Source: Actinoplanes ianthinogenes
GTDB taxonomy: Bacteria; Actinomycetota; Actinomycetes; Mycobacteriales; Micromonosporaceae
DNA: 64,000 bases
Assembly: GCF_018324205.1 (NCBI RefSeq)
Contig: NZ_AP023356.1
Location: forward strand, 7,756,501 to 7,820,500
Reading direction: 5' to 3'
The first letter of the stretch is position 1; every line of letters begins with the position of its first letter. The translations under genes were made by a program, and so were the position numbers. This document shows positions 24,294-35,248 of this stretch, one piece after another. The notes under the pieces were generated by a model. The model saw only the letters and a program-made list of their open reading frames with translations, had not been told where the DNA came from and ran no database searches.

Positions 24294-25853
24294 ATGCTCG
24301 GCCTGGAAAACATCGGTACCGCCAAGCGGCTGGGCATCATCGTCGCCACGGGCGCCGTCGCCCTCTGCGGCATGGGCGCCATCGCGCTTGTCGGTCAGGA
24401 GCGGGTGGCCCAGCAGGGCCTGCGCGTCAGCGAGTTGCAGTGCGGCCTGGCCGCGCTCAACCACCTCAACAACCGGCAGAGCGAGCTGAAGGTCGACGCG
24501 TTCCGGTCGGCCCTCGGCCACAACGTCAACGGGGACGCGAAGGACGACGTGCAGTCGTCGGTCGAGGCATCGCAGGGGGTGCACGACTGCAACCTGCCGT
24601 CGGCCGTCATCGACCAGTTCGCCGGCTACAACGGCGACTTCGAGGCGTTCAACACGTTCATCACGCAGTTCGTCAGTGAGGGCGTCAAAAACCCGGATGC
24701 GGTGAAGAACCGGACCGACGAGATCTCCGAGATGAACAACAAGACCGACGACGAGCTGGACGCCATCACCGAGGCGGTGACCGCACAGGTCGAGGCGCAG
24801 CAGGCGCTGACCGAGCGTACCGTCAAGCAGACCCGCTGGATCGCCATCATCGTGGTCATCCTCGGCCTGGCCCTGCTGATCGGCATGGCGATCCCGATGG
24901 TCCGCTCGATCCTCGGCCCGATCCGGCGGATCGGGCTGGTCATCGACGCGCTGGACAAGGGTGACCTCACCGTGCGCAGCGGCATCACCAGCCGCGACGA
25001 GCTCGGCACCATGGCGCAGAGCCTGGACCGCACGCTGGACAAGCTCCGCCAGTCGATGATCACCATCGCCAAGGACTCGGACGCCCTGGCGACCGCGTCG
25101 ACCGAGCTGGCCGCCGTCTCCGGCGAGATCGCCGCCGCGGTCGACAACACCGACCGGCAGAGCAGTTCGGCCGCCACCGAGGCGGACGAGATCTCCCGCA
25201 ACGTGCAGAGCGTCGCGGCCGGCTCGGAGGAGATGGGCCTGTCGATCCGGGAGATCTCCCGCAACGCGGCGGACGCCGCCCAGGTCGCCTCGGTCGCCGT
25301 CTCCGAGGCCGCGATGGCCACCGAGACCATCCGCAAGCTCGGCGAGTCGTCCGCCGAGATCGGCAACGTGATCAAGCTGATCACCAGCATCGCCGAGCAG
25401 ACCAACCTGCTCGCCCTGAACGCCACCATCGAGGCCGCCCGGGCCGGCGACGCCGGTAAGGGCTTCGCCGTGGTCGCCAGCGAGGTCAAGGACCTGGCCC
25501 AGGAGACCGCCCGGGCCACCGAGGACATCGGCGCCCGGGTCACCGCCATCCAGCAGGACACCAGCGGCGCGGTCGAGGTGATCAACCGGATCTCCGAGGT
25601 GATCGCGCAGATCAACGACTTCCAGACCACGATCGCCTCGGCCGTCGAGGAGCAGACCGCCACCACCGGCGAGATGAGCCGCAGCATCGGCGAGGTGGCC
25701 GCCGGCTCCTCCCGGATCGCCGCCAACATCAACGACGTGTCGTCGGCCAGCCAGGCCACGGTCAGCGGCGTCAACCAGACCCGCGAGGCCAGCGAGGAGG
25801 TCTCCCGGACGGCCGAGGAGCTGCGCGTCCTGGTCGGCGGATTCAAGTTCTGA
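24294..25853 (+). CDS. Methyl-accepting chemotaxis protein
   Basis: Chemoreceptor of 519 residues. TM1 is at about 13-33 (IIVATGAVALCGMGAIALVG) and TM2 at about 181-203 (WIAIIVVILGLALLIGMAIP), enclosing a helical sensor domain with two cysteines (QCGLAA and HDCNLP). HAMP and signalling domain follow, with the conserved tip SIAEQTNLLALNATIEAARA. ATG 24294 follows a GGAGGGA ribosome site 5 bp away. A GNRA-loop terminator follows. The signalling half closely matches the receptor at 16747; the sensors differ. Confidence 0.94.
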   Translation: MLGLENIGTAKRLGIIVATGAVALCGMGAIALVGQERVAQQGLRVSELQCGLAALNHLNNRQSELKVDAFRSALGHNVNGDAKDDVQSSVEASQGVHDCNLPSAVIDQFAGYNGDFEAFNTFITQFVSEGVKNPDAVKNRTDEISEMNNKTDDELDAITEAVTAQVEAQQALTERTVKQTRWIAIIVVILGLALLIGMAIPMVRSILGPIRRIGLVIDALDKGDLTVRSGITSRDELGTMAQSLDRTLDKLRQSMITIAKDSDALATASTELAAVSGEIAAAVDNTDRQSSSAATEADEISRNVQSVAAGSEEMGLSIREISRNAADAAQVASVAVSEAAMATETIRKLGESSAEIGNVIKLITSIAEQTNLLALNATIEAARAGDAGKGFAVVASEVKDLAQETARATEDIGARVTAIQQDTSGAVEVINRISEVIAQINDFQTTIASAVEEQTATTGEMSRSIGEVAAGSSRIAANINDVSSASQATVSGVNQTREASEEVSRTAEELRVLVGGFKF

Positions 25854-25893
25854 GGGCGTACGCAAAAGAGGTCGTACTGAAAAAGCAGTGAGC

Positions 25894-25919
25894 GGGCCGG
25901 TTGCGCGAGCGACCGGTCC
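25894..25919 (+). terminator. Rho-independent-like hairpin with GCGA loop after the chemoreceptor
   Basis: GGGCCGGTTGC (25894-25904) pairs with GCGACCGGTCC (25909-25919), 11 bp including two G-U wobbles on the + strand, closing a GCGA (GNRA) tetraloop. There is no strong U-tract, as is usual in actinobacteria. Confidence 0.6.
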
Positions 25920-25957
25920 GTTCTCATGTTCCGGTGTTCCTTGCCGATGGAACGCAT

Positions 25958-26998
25958 ATGCCTGTGCCGCCGGATGAGTCCCTGCTGACGCGTCGCCGGA
26001 CGGTCGAGCTCTCCGCCCTGATCACCCGAGGACTCGGCTGGCTCTCCACGATCGCCTACCTGATGCAGGTCACCACCGCCGGTCCGGTGCCGGCGCCGCT
26101 GGAACGCAGCCTGATCGCCGGGATCGTCGCGATGGCGGCCGCCAACCTGCTCGCCTTCGCCGGGTGGCGGCGTCCGGGAGGACGCTGGTACAGCGCGCTG
26201 AGCGCCGGTCAGGTGGCCCTGGACAGCGTGGTGGTCGCCGGGCTGGTGACCATCTCCGAGGCCTACACCGGTCAGGTGACCTGGCCGATCATGGCGGTTC
26301 CGGTGGTCGTCGCGGCCATCCGGCACCGGCTCGCCGGCGCGCTGTTGGTCTGGGCGTTCACGTCGGCGTCGTTCGGCCTGGTCGTGAGCCTCGCCCTGGG
26401 CTCGTCGCAGCCCCGGGACGCGATCTTCGGCGCCCTGATCAACCTGCTGATCGCGCTGGTCACCGGCACCCAGTCGACCGCGTTCGCGCGCCAGCTGGAC
26501 ACCCTCAACCAGGTCCGCCGCGAGTTGCAGCACCAGGCCCGGCACGACAACCTCACCGGCCTGCCGAACCGGGCCCATCTCGCCGAGCGCGCCGCGCACT
26601 GTTCCGGCCGGCGGCTCGCCGTGCTGCTCCTCGACCTCAACGGGTTCAAGCAGGTCAACGACACCTATGGGCACGCGGCCGGAGACGAGCTGCTGCATCA
26701 GGTCGCGCTGCGGCTGAGCGCCATCATCGGCTCCGGCGACCTGGTCGGCCGGCTCGGTGGCGACGAGTTCGTGGTGCTGCTGCCGGACGCCGGCCCGGAG
26801 CGGGCGGCGCAGGTCGCGGACCGGATCCGCGAGGTGATCCGCCGGCCGGTCCAGATCGGCGACGGCCGTGCGGTGACCGTCGGGGTCAGCGTCGGCCAGG
26901 CGGTCCGCCCGGTGGACGGGACGGCCGATCTCGACACGCTGACCGCGGAGGCGGACGTCGCCATGTACCGCGAGAAACACGCCCGGCGAGCGGCATGA
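25958..26998 (+). CDS. Membrane-bound diguanylate cyclase (GGDEF)
   Basis: 346 residues. About six hydrophobic segments occupy residues 15-185, then a cytoplasmic GGDEF domain (LTGLPNRAHL start; LNGFKQVNDTYGHAAGDELL; RLGGDEFVVLLPDA with intact GGDEF at 267-271). It should make cyclic di-GMP. The inhibitory I-site RxxD expected five residues before GGDEF is GSGD here, so product feedback is probably lost. Start taken as ATG 25958; GTG 25901 upstream is in frame but would fall in the terminator. Converges on the CoA-transferase gene. Confidence 0.88.
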   Translation: MPVPPDESLLTRRRTVELSALITRGLGWLSTIAYLMQVTTAGPVPAPLERSLIAGIVAMAAANLLAFAGWRRPGGRWYSALSAGQVALDSVVVAGLVTISEAYTGQVTWPIMAVPVVVAAIRHRLAGALLVWAFTSASFGLVVSLALGSSQPRDAIFGALINLLIALVTGTQSTAFARQLDTLNQVRRELQHQARHDNLTGLPNRAHLAERAAHCSGRRLAVLLLDLNGFKQVNDTYGHAAGDELLHQVALRLSAIIGSGDLVGRLGGDEFVVLLPDAGPERAAQVADRIREVIRRPVQIGDGRAVTVGVSVGQAVRPVDGTADLDTLTAEADVAMYREKHARRAA

Positions 26999-27074
26999 TT
27001 CACCATCTGATGATCCGCGACATCGGCGCGACCTAACGCCCGCGCACGCGTTGATCCCACGTCGCGCCACGAAC

Positions 27075-27118
27075 GCCGCCCAGCCGGGCCGGTCCGGCAA
27101 ACGGTCCGGCTGGGCGGC
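27075..27118. terminator. Bidirectional terminator hairpin
   Basis: GCCGCCCAGCCGG (27075-27087) and CCGGCTGGGCGGC (27106-27118) form a perfect 13-bp stem with an 18-nt loop between the convergent GGDEF gene and the fad operon. Confidence 0.7.
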
Positions 27119-27127
27119 CCCGCGCGA

Positions 27128-28216
27128 TCAGCTCCAGGTTTCCAGGATCTCCGGCACGGTCGCGGTCCGGCTCGGTTGCGGCACGCTTGCCGGCGTACGC
27201 CCGAAGCGCGGCGCCGGAGCCGGTTGCAACTGCCCGCCCACCTCGACGAAAGCGGCCCGGGCCCGGTTGTGCGGATGCCCGGGCGCCTCGGCCGGGCTGA
27301 GCACCGGGCTCACGCAGGCATCCAGCCCGTCGAAGACCTCGGCCCACGCGTCCCGGCTCCGGGTCAGGAACCGCTCGGTGAAGATCCGCCGCAGCTCCGG
27401 CCAGGCCCCGCGGTCGAACTGCGCGGGCAGGTCCGGGTCGTCGTCCAGCCCGAGCCCCTTGAGCAGCGCCGCGTAGAACTGCGGCTCCAGCGCGCCGACC
27501 GCGACGTAACCACCGTCGGCGGTCTGATAGGTGTCGTAGAACGGCGCCCCGCCGTCGAGCAGATTCTCGCCCCGCCCGCCCCGCCACTGCCCGGCGTGCA
27601 GCATGCCGTGCAGGAACGTGGTGAGCAGCGCCGACCCGTCGACCATCGCGGCGTCGACCACCTGGCCCCGGCCGGAACGTTCGCGTTCCAGCAGCGCGGC
27701 CAGCACCCCGACGGCGAGCAGCATCCCGCCGCCGGCGAAGTCGGCGAGCAGGTTGATCGGCGCGTGCGGCCGCTCGCCGGCCCGGCCCAGCGGCTCCAGC
27801 GCGCCGGCGATCGCCAGGTAGTCGATGTCGTGCCCGGCCGCCGCGGCGAGCGGACCGTCCTGTCCCCAGCCGGTCATCCGGCCGTAGACCAGCCGCGGGT
27901 TCAGCTCGGCGCACCGCTCCGGGCCGAAGCCGAGGCGCTCGGCGACGCCCGGCCGGTAGCCCTCGACCAGCACGTCCGCCTTCTCGATCAGGCGCAGCAG
28001 GCCGGCCCGGCCGTCCTGCGACTTGAGGTCGAGGGTGACCGTGCGGCGGCCGCGCTGCAACGGCCCGGCCTGCGGAACGAGCGGTCCGGTCCCGCCGGGC
28101 CGGTCCACCAGCACGACGTCCGCGCCCAGGTCGGCGAGGACCATGCAGCCGAACGGGCCGGGCGCGAGCCCGGCCAGCTCGACGACCCGGATGCCGCTCA
28201 GGGCGCCGGCGCTCAT
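27128..28216 (-). CDS. CaiB/BaiF-family CoA-transferase, alpha-methylacyl-CoA racemase-like
   Basis: Class III CoA-transferase fold, 362 residues. IRVVELAGLAPGPFGCMVLA then DLGADV (about 9-34) is the family N-terminus. GHDIDYLA and NLLADFAGGG carry the His/Asp pair used as acid/base by alpha-methylacyl-CoA racemases, which suggests racemisation of 2-methyl-branched acyl-CoA before beta-oxidation rather than transfer. ATG 28216 overlaps the stop of the FadB-like gene by 4 nt, making it the last gene of the beta-oxidation operon. Confidence 0.88.
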   Translation of the reverse strand: MSAGALSGIRVVELAGLAPGPFGCMVLADLGADVVLVDRPGGTGPLVPQAGPLQRGRRTVTLDLKSQDGRAGLLRLIEKADVLVEGYRPGVAERLGFGPERCAELNPRLVYGRMTGWGQDGPLAAAAGHDIDYLAIAGALEPLGRAGERPHAPINLLADFAGGGMLLAVGVLAALLERERSGRGQVVDAAMVDGSALLTTFLHGMLHAGQWRGGRGENLLDGGAPFYDTYQTADGGYVAVGALEPQFYAALLKGLGLDDDPDLPAQFDRGAWPELRRIFTERFLTRSRDAWAEVFDGLDACVSPVLSPAEAPGHPHNRARAAFVEVGGQLQPAPAPRFGRTPASVPQPSRTATVPEILETWS

Positions 28217-30239
28217 GCCGGCGCGAACCGTTCGCCGTACCGCGCGGCCAGCTCGGCGGCCCGCCCCTTGAAGTCCGGGTGCTGCTCCACGTAGCGGAGC
28301 ACGCCACCGGTCCACGCCGGGAACCCGATGCCGAGGATCGAGCCGATGTTGCCGTCCGCGTCGGTCCGCAACACCCCCTCGGCCCGGCACCGCAACGCGT
28401 CCAGCGCCTCGCTGAACAGCAGCCGCTCCTGGAGGTCCGCGAACGGCACCGCGCGCCCCTCGTCGGTGGCCAGCTCGGCGAGCCCGCTCCACAGCTTCTG
28501 GCGGCGGCCGCCCTCGTACGCGTAGAACCCCCGCCCGGACGACCGCCCCGGCCGGTCGTGCGTCTCCAGCATCGCCCCGACCAGCGCGTGCGCCTTCTCG
28601 TATCCGGCGTTCACCCCGGCCGCCAGGTACGCCTTGTGGATCTTCGCCATCAGCGTCAGCGTGACCTCGTCGGCCAGTGCCAGCGGCCCGGTCGGGTAGC
28701 CGGCCTGCAACGCGGCCTGCTCGACCGACGCGGCCGGCACCCCCTCGGCCACCATGGTGACCGCCTCGTTGATGAACTGCCCGATCACCCGGCTGGTGAA
28801 GAAGCCCCGCCCGTCGTTCACCACGATCGGCGTCTTGCTGATCTTGCGGCCCAGGTCGAACGCCCGGGCGATCGCCGCGTCGCCGGTCTCCCGGCCGACC
28901 ACGATCTCCAGCAGCGGCATCTTGCCCACCGGCGAGAAGAAGTGCATCCCGATGAAGTCGGCCGGCCGGCTGACGCCCTGGGCGAGGCCGGTGATCGGCA
29001 GCGTGGAGGTGTTCGAGGCGAGCAGCGCGCCGGGCGCCAGGACCGGCTCGACCTCGGCGAACACCTGGTGTTTCAGCTTCGGGTCCTCGAAGACCGCCTC
29101 GATCACCACGTCGCAGCCCCGCAGGTCCTCGACGTCGGCGGTGGTCGTGATCCGGGCCAGCACGGCCGGGTCGCCCTCGGCCTTCGCGCGCGCGGCGGCC
29201 TCCGCCGACACGTCCTTGACCACGACCTCCAAGCCTGCGCGGGCACAGGCATAGGCGATCCCGGCGCCCATCATCCCGGCGCCGAGCACCGCGACCTTGG
29301 TGGCGGCCGGCACCTCGACGGCCGGCCGGGCCGCGCCGCCGTTGACCGCCTTCATGTCGAAGAAGAACGCGCCGATCATGTTCTTCGCGATCCGCCCGGT
29401 GAGCAGCGTGATCAGCTTGCGGGTCTCGATGACCAGCGCGGTCTCGAAGTCGACCTGGGCGCCCTCGACCGCGGTCTGAAGGATCGCCTCGGGCGCCGGC
29501 ATCCGGTTGCCCTTGAGCTGCTTGCGCAGCGTGGCCGGGAAGGCGGGCAGCTGCACGGCGAGCTTCGGCGTCGACGGGGTGCCGCCGGGGATCCTGTAGC
29601 CCGGCCGGTCCCACGGCTGGGCCGCGTCCGGGTTGGCGGCGATCCACTCCTTCGCCTTGGTGATCAGCTCCTCGGGCGACGAGACCACCTCGTCGATCAT
29701 CCCGGCCTCCCGGGCGGCGGCCGGCTTCAGCCGCTTGCCGGTGAGCAGCCAGGTCATCAGGGCCGGGGCGATGCCGAGCATCCGCACGGTCCGGGTGACG
29801 CCACCGGCGCCGGGCAGCAGGCCGAGCGTCACCTCGGGGAAGCCGAGCCGGGTGCCCGGGGCGTCCAGCGCGATCCGGTGGTGGCAGGCCAGGGCGATCT
29901 CGAACCCGCCGCCGAGCGCGGCCCCGTTGATCGCGGCGACCACCGGCCGGCCGTAGGTCTCCAGCCGGCGCAGGTCCCGCTTGATCGTGCCGAGCAGCTC
30001 GAACAGCGCGGGCGCGTCCTCAGGCCGGGCCTGGCTCATCGACGGCAGGTCGCCACCGGCGAAGAAGGTGTTCTTCGCGCTGGCCACGATCACGCCGGTG
30101 ACCTGGTCCTTCTCGGCCTCCAGGCGATCCAGGGCGGCGGTCATCGCGGCCACGTAGGTGGCATTCATCGTGTTGGCCGATTGGTCCGGGTCATTCATCG
30201 TCAGCGTGACGATGCCGGCTGCGTCCTTCTCGTACGAGA

Positions 30240-30243
<4 letters not shown>
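28213..30243 (-). CDS. FadB/FadJ-like 3-hydroxyacyl-CoA dehydrogenase/enoyl-CoA hydratase
   Basis: Bifunctional beta-oxidation enzyme of 676 residues. The N-terminal crotonase domain (about 1-190) has the oxyanion/catalytic segments NGAALGGGFEIALA and GFPEVTLGLLPGAGG with both glutamates. The central NAD domain (about 315-495) has VAVLGAGMMGAGIAYACARA, and catalytic His in GMHFFSPVGKMPLLEIV. C-terminal dehydrogenase domains follow (from about 500). ATG 30243 overlaps the thiolase stop and its stop overlaps the CaiB start. A partner thiolase sits directly upstream, as in fadBA pairs. Confidence 0.94.
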
Positions 30244-31458
<1,215 letters not shown>

Positions 31459-31469
<11 letters not shown>

Positions 31470-32631
31470 GGGCGATCAGCTCCTTCATGATCTCGTTGGT
31501 GCCGCCGTAGATCTTCTGGACCCGGGCGTCGGCGTACATCCGGGCGATCGGGTACTCGGTGGTGTAGCCGTACCCGCCGAAGATCTGCAGGCAGCGGTCG
31601 ACGACCTCGCACTGGCCCTCGGTCAGGTACAGCTTGGCCATCGCGGCGGTCGCCACGTCCAGTTCACCCCGCTGATGCCGGGCGATGCAGTCGTCCAGGA
31701 AAACTCGTGACACGCGCGTGCGGGTGGCGCACTCGGCCAGCACCATGCGGGTGTTCTGGTGCCCGACGAGCGGTCTTCCAAAAGCTTGACGTTCCTTTGC
31801 GTACACCGTGGCCAGCTCGACCGCGCGCTGCATGGCGGCGACGGCGCCCACGCCGATCACCAGGCGTTCCTGGGGGAGCTGCTGCATCAGCTGATAGAAG
31901 CCGGTGTTCTCGGCCTCCGGCCCGCCCAGGATGTTCGCGGCCGGCACCCGGAACTCGTCGAAGAACAGCTCCGCGGTGTCGTTCGCGTGCAGCCCGATCT
32001 TCTCCAGGTTGCGGCCCCGCCGGAAGCCGGGCGTGTCCTCGTCCAGCTCGCAGACCAGCAGCGAGATGCCGTGCGCCTTGGCGGACTGATCGGTCTTCAC
32101 GGCCAGGACCAATAAGTCCGCCAAATACCCGTTGGTGATGAAGGTCTTGGACCCGCTCACCAAGAAGTCCTCGCCGGTCCGGACCGCACGGGTCCGTATC
32201 GCCTGCACGTCGGAGCCGCCGTCCGGCTCGGTCATCGCGATCGCGCCGATCATCTCGCCGCTGCACAGCCTGGGCAGCCAGCGCTGTTTCTGCTTCTCGG
32301 TCCCGTAGGCGGCGAGGTAACCGGTCACGATCCCGCTGTGCACGGCCAGGCCGAGGCTGCCCTCGCCGGCCCGCATCTGCTCGTGCAGGAGCACCGCCTC
32401 GTGGGTGAAGTCGCCGCCCCCGCCGCCGTACTGCTCCGGCACCGAGAGGCCGAGCAGGCCGAGCTCGCCGGCTCTCGCGTAGTGCTCGCGGTCGGGGTGG
32501 CCCTGCTGCTCCAGGCGGGCGGCGTGCGGCACCACCTCTTTGAGGAAGAAGGACCGGGCCATCTCGGCCAGGTCGTCGTGTTCCGGCTTGCGCCACGGCT
32601 CGGCGTAGCCCTCCAGTCCAGGCGTCGGCAT
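31459..32631 (-). CDS. Acyl-CoA dehydrogenase
   Basis: FAD-dependent acyl-CoA dehydrogenase, 390 residues, first gene of the operon. Typical segments: IGAIAMTEPDGGSDVQAIRT (FAD/substrate), QIFGGYGYTTEYPIARMYAD (about 350-370) and the end KIYGGTNEIMKELIARAL. The usual catalytic Glu of the C-terminal YEGT motif is Gly here. A Glu in QERLVIGVGA occupies the helix-G position used by isovaleryl- and long-chain-type enzymes, so that is probably the base. ATG 32631 starts MPTPGLEGYAEPW; an upstream frame to 32739 is unlikely. Confidence 0.92.
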
Positions 32632-32821
32632 CGATACACCCTCGATCACTATTGGCGCTGTGTCAACAAGGGTGTGATGAATTGGCGTCATCCATCTGAC
32701 CGCCCGATCGAAACATAGACGAAACGCCCATCTCGCCACCCGATGAATCGACGTGCCGTAAGGTCACCGCTGTGCCATCACCAGTCCGGCCGCCTCGTTA
32801 CCCGGGGCCGGTGGGGCTGCG
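32632..32821. promoter_or_regulatory. Divergent promoter region between fad operon and TetR gene
   Basis: 190 bp separating the divergent operon and regulator. An imperfect operator-like inverted repeat, GATGA (32676-32680) and TCATC (32688-32692), lies 45 bp upstream of the dehydrogenase start. No strong promoter boxes are visible. Confidence 0.35.
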
Positions 32822-33472
32822 GTGAACAGGGAGGATAGCGGGACGGTGGCGATCAGCGAAGCAGAGCCGGCGCCCAGGACGATGCCGGTGATCCGCCGGC
32901 GGCGGCTGGAGCCGGACGCCCGGCGCGAGCAGATCATGTCGGTCGCGGTGCGGCTGTTCGGCGAGCGTCCCTACGCGGAGGTGTCCACCACCGACGTGGC
33001 CCGCGACGCCGGCGTGGCCCGCGGCCTGGTCAACCACTACTTCGGGACGAAGAAGGAGCTCTACCTGGAGGTCGTCCGGGTGATGCTCACCGTCCCCGAG
33101 GTGGCCCTGGAACGCCTGCCGACCGGTGGCCCCGCCGAGCGCGTCGACGCCATCGTCACCTGGTTCCTGGACGTCGTCTCCCGGCACAGCACGTCCTGGC
33201 TGGCCGCGATCACCGCCGGCGGCATGGCCGGCGACACCGACGTCGACCAGGTGATCGCCGAGGCCATCGACGTGGCGGCCGACAGCGTCCTGGCCGCCGT
33301 CGGCGTCACCGAACGCTCCGACGAGGCCCTGCGCGGCATGGCCCGCGCCTACGTCGGCATGTGCACCTACACGGCCCGCGAGTGGCTCCAGCGCGGCGCC
33401 CTCACCCGCGCCCAGGTGCACACCCTGCTCACCACCACCCTGCTCGCCATGGTCGAGAAGGTCTTCCCCTAG
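32822..33472 (+). CDS. TetR-family transcriptional regulator
   Basis: 216-residue TetR repressor. The N-terminal helix-turn-helix is clear (REQIMSVAVRLFGERPYAEV then STTDVARDAGVARGLVNHYF and GTKKELYLEV). The C-terminal ligand-binding part is helical and unremarkable. GTG 32822 is chosen; ATG 32882 (MPVIRRRRLEPDARRE) is a good alternative because the first 20 residues lie outside the usual domain. Divergent from the beta-oxidation operon, so acyl-CoA-responsive repression of that operon is the natural hypothesis. Confidence 0.9.
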   Translation: MNREDSGTVAISEAEPAPRTMPVIRRRRLEPDARREQIMSVAVRLFGERPYAEVSTTDVARDAGVARGLVNHYFGTKKELYLEVVRVMLTVPEVALERLPTGGPAERVDAIVTWFLDVVSRHSTSWLAAITAGGMAGDTDVDQVIAEAIDVAADSVLAAVGVTERSDEALRGMARAYVGMCTYTAREWLQRGALTRAQVHTLLTTTLLAMVEKVFP

Positions 33473-33486
33473 GCCGCGCCTCCAGG

Positions 33487-33570
33487 ACCATCCTCGCTGC
33501 CGCAACGCCGTCCGCACGTTCCCGACCGCCGGCAAACCATCCTCGCTGCCGCGATGCCGTCCGCACGTTT
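33487..33570. repeat. 49-bp-spaced direct duplication
   Basis: ACCATCCTCGCTGCCGC followed by a variable doublet and GCCGTCCGCACGTT occurs at 33487 and at 33536 (two copies with few mismatches), just after the TetR stop. Confidence 0.7.
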
Positions 33571-33878
33571 CCGGTTCCTTTTCTGGTACGACTCGGAATC
33601 CCGTGCCCGTCGGCTCGCGATGCTGCGGCCCGCCCCGGACCGCAGCGCGTGTCGTGCGGGTTCGCTCAGCGCGCGATGCTGCACCCGACCCATGTCCGCA
33701 ACGCACCCTCAACCCGAGCCGGGCCTCACGGTCGTCGTCGGCCGCGCAAGACGACCCAGAGGTACCCCGCTCGTCAGTCGATTGGCCCAGAGCCGACCGG
33801 TGTCGCACTGAAAACATCCCGTGTGCCCGGAATGTCAAGCGCCGTAGCCCGATCCCGCGTCTGCCAGGCCCCTGAGGA

Positions 33879-34332
33879 CCAGCCGGGGGTGTCGGGCTGG
33901 TCCTGACGGCCCTTCCCAGGGTTGGGTTAGGGCGTTGAGGGCCAGCCGGGGGTGTCGGGCTGGTCCTGACGGCCCTTTCCGGGGTTGGGTTAGGGCGTTG
34001 GGGGCCAGCCGGGGGTGTCGGGCTGGTCCTGACGGCCCTTTCCGGGGTTGGGTTAGGGCGTTGGGGGCCAGCCGGGGGTGTCGGGCTGGTCCTGACGGCC
34101 CTTTCCGGGGTTGGGTTAGGGCGTTGGGGGCCAGCCGGGGGTGTCGGGCTGGTCCTGGTGGCCCTATCTGGGGTTGGGTTAGGGCGTTGGGGGCCAGCCG
34201 GGGGTGTCGGGCTGGTCCTGACGGCCCTTCCCGGGGATGCGATAGGGCGTTGGGGGCCAGCCGGGGGTGTCGGGCTGGTGCTGGTGGCCCTTTCCGGGGT
34301 TGGGATAGGGCGCTGGGGGCCAGCCGGGGGTT
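33879..34332. repeat. 63-bp hairpin repeat array 2 (7 units)
   Basis: GGGTTAGGGC or its GGGATAGGGC/GCGATAGGGC variants stand at 33924, 33987, 34050, 34113, 34176, 34239 and 34302, exactly 63 bp apart. Each unit has CCAGCC...GGGCTGG and GCCCT...AGGGC inverted repeats. Three successive units (33941-34129) are identical; the edges are diverged. Same design as array 1, different sequence. It lies after the TetR gene and upstream of the SUKH-domain gene. Confidence 0.95.
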
Positions 34333-34459
34333 TGATCTCTGGAACCGGCCGCGGACGGTGACGTGGTCCGCCGATTCGGGACGCCGTGGAACCGCACCCG
34401 TCACGCGGTCTCGGAACCCCGTGACGGCCGGACGGAAACGCCTGCACGAGAATGGCGGC

Positions 34460-35242
34460 ATGATCGACCACGGTCAGAGCGCCTCAGCGCTCGGTACGGA
34501 GCTGCCGGACGTCCACGACTCGGGCGCGGTCACTGTGTGGCGGTCTGTCGGGCAGGGCGAACTCGACGCGGTTGCGTCGTCAGGATGGCGTGCTTGGCCG
34601 CCACGGCTACCGGACCAGCCGATCTTCTCGGTCGTATCCGACCGCCGGCATGCGGTGAGGATCTGCCGCGAGCGGATTGTGCCCGCTGAGGGCGTGGGAT
34701 ACGTGGCCCGGTTCGACCTGCCCCGGCGATTTCTGGATCGGTTCGAGGGCACCGGCCGAAATGAGTCCGAGTATCGGATCCCGGCGAATGAGGTGGCCGG
34801 ACTCAATACCCACGTCATCGGCGTGATCGTGGAGGACGCCGACTACCGGGGCCCGGTCGACGATGCGGAGTTCGCCGAAGCCGAGCAGGCCCTTGGCCGG
34901 CCATTGCCGCGAGCTTGGCGAAGCTACCTGCAAGGCGCGTCCTGGTTCCGCCGAGGCTGGCTGGCGAGCGAGACGTACGTGTGGCTCAACACCCCACGCG
35001 AGATGCTCGGCCTCCATGAGGCATGGGATGAAGCCACCGACGCACATCCGGGCATCGCGATCATCGGCGGGAACGGCTCCCGCGAGCAGCTGGTGCTGGA
35101 TCTGCGGAAGGACCCCGCACCGGTGCTGCTGCTCGAGACCACCAGCGCCGGGTGGGAGACCGGCATTCGCCAGACCGGCGATGTCGGCGAACTCGTCGAT
35201 CGGATCGAGAGCGGCGAGTTCGAGTTCAGCTTCGATGAGTGA
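34460..35242 (+). CDS. SUKH (SMI1/KNR4)-domain protein
   Basis: 260-residue protein. The N-terminal half (to about 130) is unrecognised. The C-terminal half looks like a SMI1/KNR4 (SUKH) domain: FAEAEQALGRPLPRAWRSYL, then VWLNTPREMLGLHEAWDEAT and IIGGNGSREQLVLDL. SUKH proteins are often immunity partners in toxin systems, but no toxin gene is adjacent, and housekeeping roles exist. ATG 34460 was chosen because the open frame upstream is only array 2 sequence. Base composition seems less GC-rich than neighbours, consistent with transfer. Function uncertain. Confidence 0.7.
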   Translation: MIDHGQSASALGTELPDVHDSGAVTVWRSVGQGELDAVASSGWRAWPPRLPDQPIFSVVSDRRHAVRICRERIVPAEGVGYVARFDLPRRFLDRFEGTGRNESEYRIPANEVAGLNTHVIGVIVEDADYRGPVDDAEFAEAEQALGRPLPRAWRSYLQGASWFRRGWLASETYVWLNTPREMLGLHEAWDEATDAHPGIAIIGGNGSREQLVLDLRKDPAPVLLLETTSAGWETGIRQTGDVGELVDRIESGEFEFSFDE

Positions 35243-35248
35243 AGCCTG

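Larger units (their letters stand above)
33473..34459. other. Gene-free region with duplication and second 63-bp array
   Basis: Nearly 1 kb without a credible gene. The first 100 bp hold a duplicated 35-bp segment, 33570-33878 shows nothing recognisable, 33879-34332 is hairpin array 2, and 34333-34459 leads to the SUKH-domain gene. Confidence 0.6.

Noticed and set aside
24626..27100. Long reverse-strand frame opposite the second chemoreceptor and cyclase
   Set aside because: Arg/Ser-rich composition and perfect overlap with two well-supported forward genes mark it as a shadow frame.
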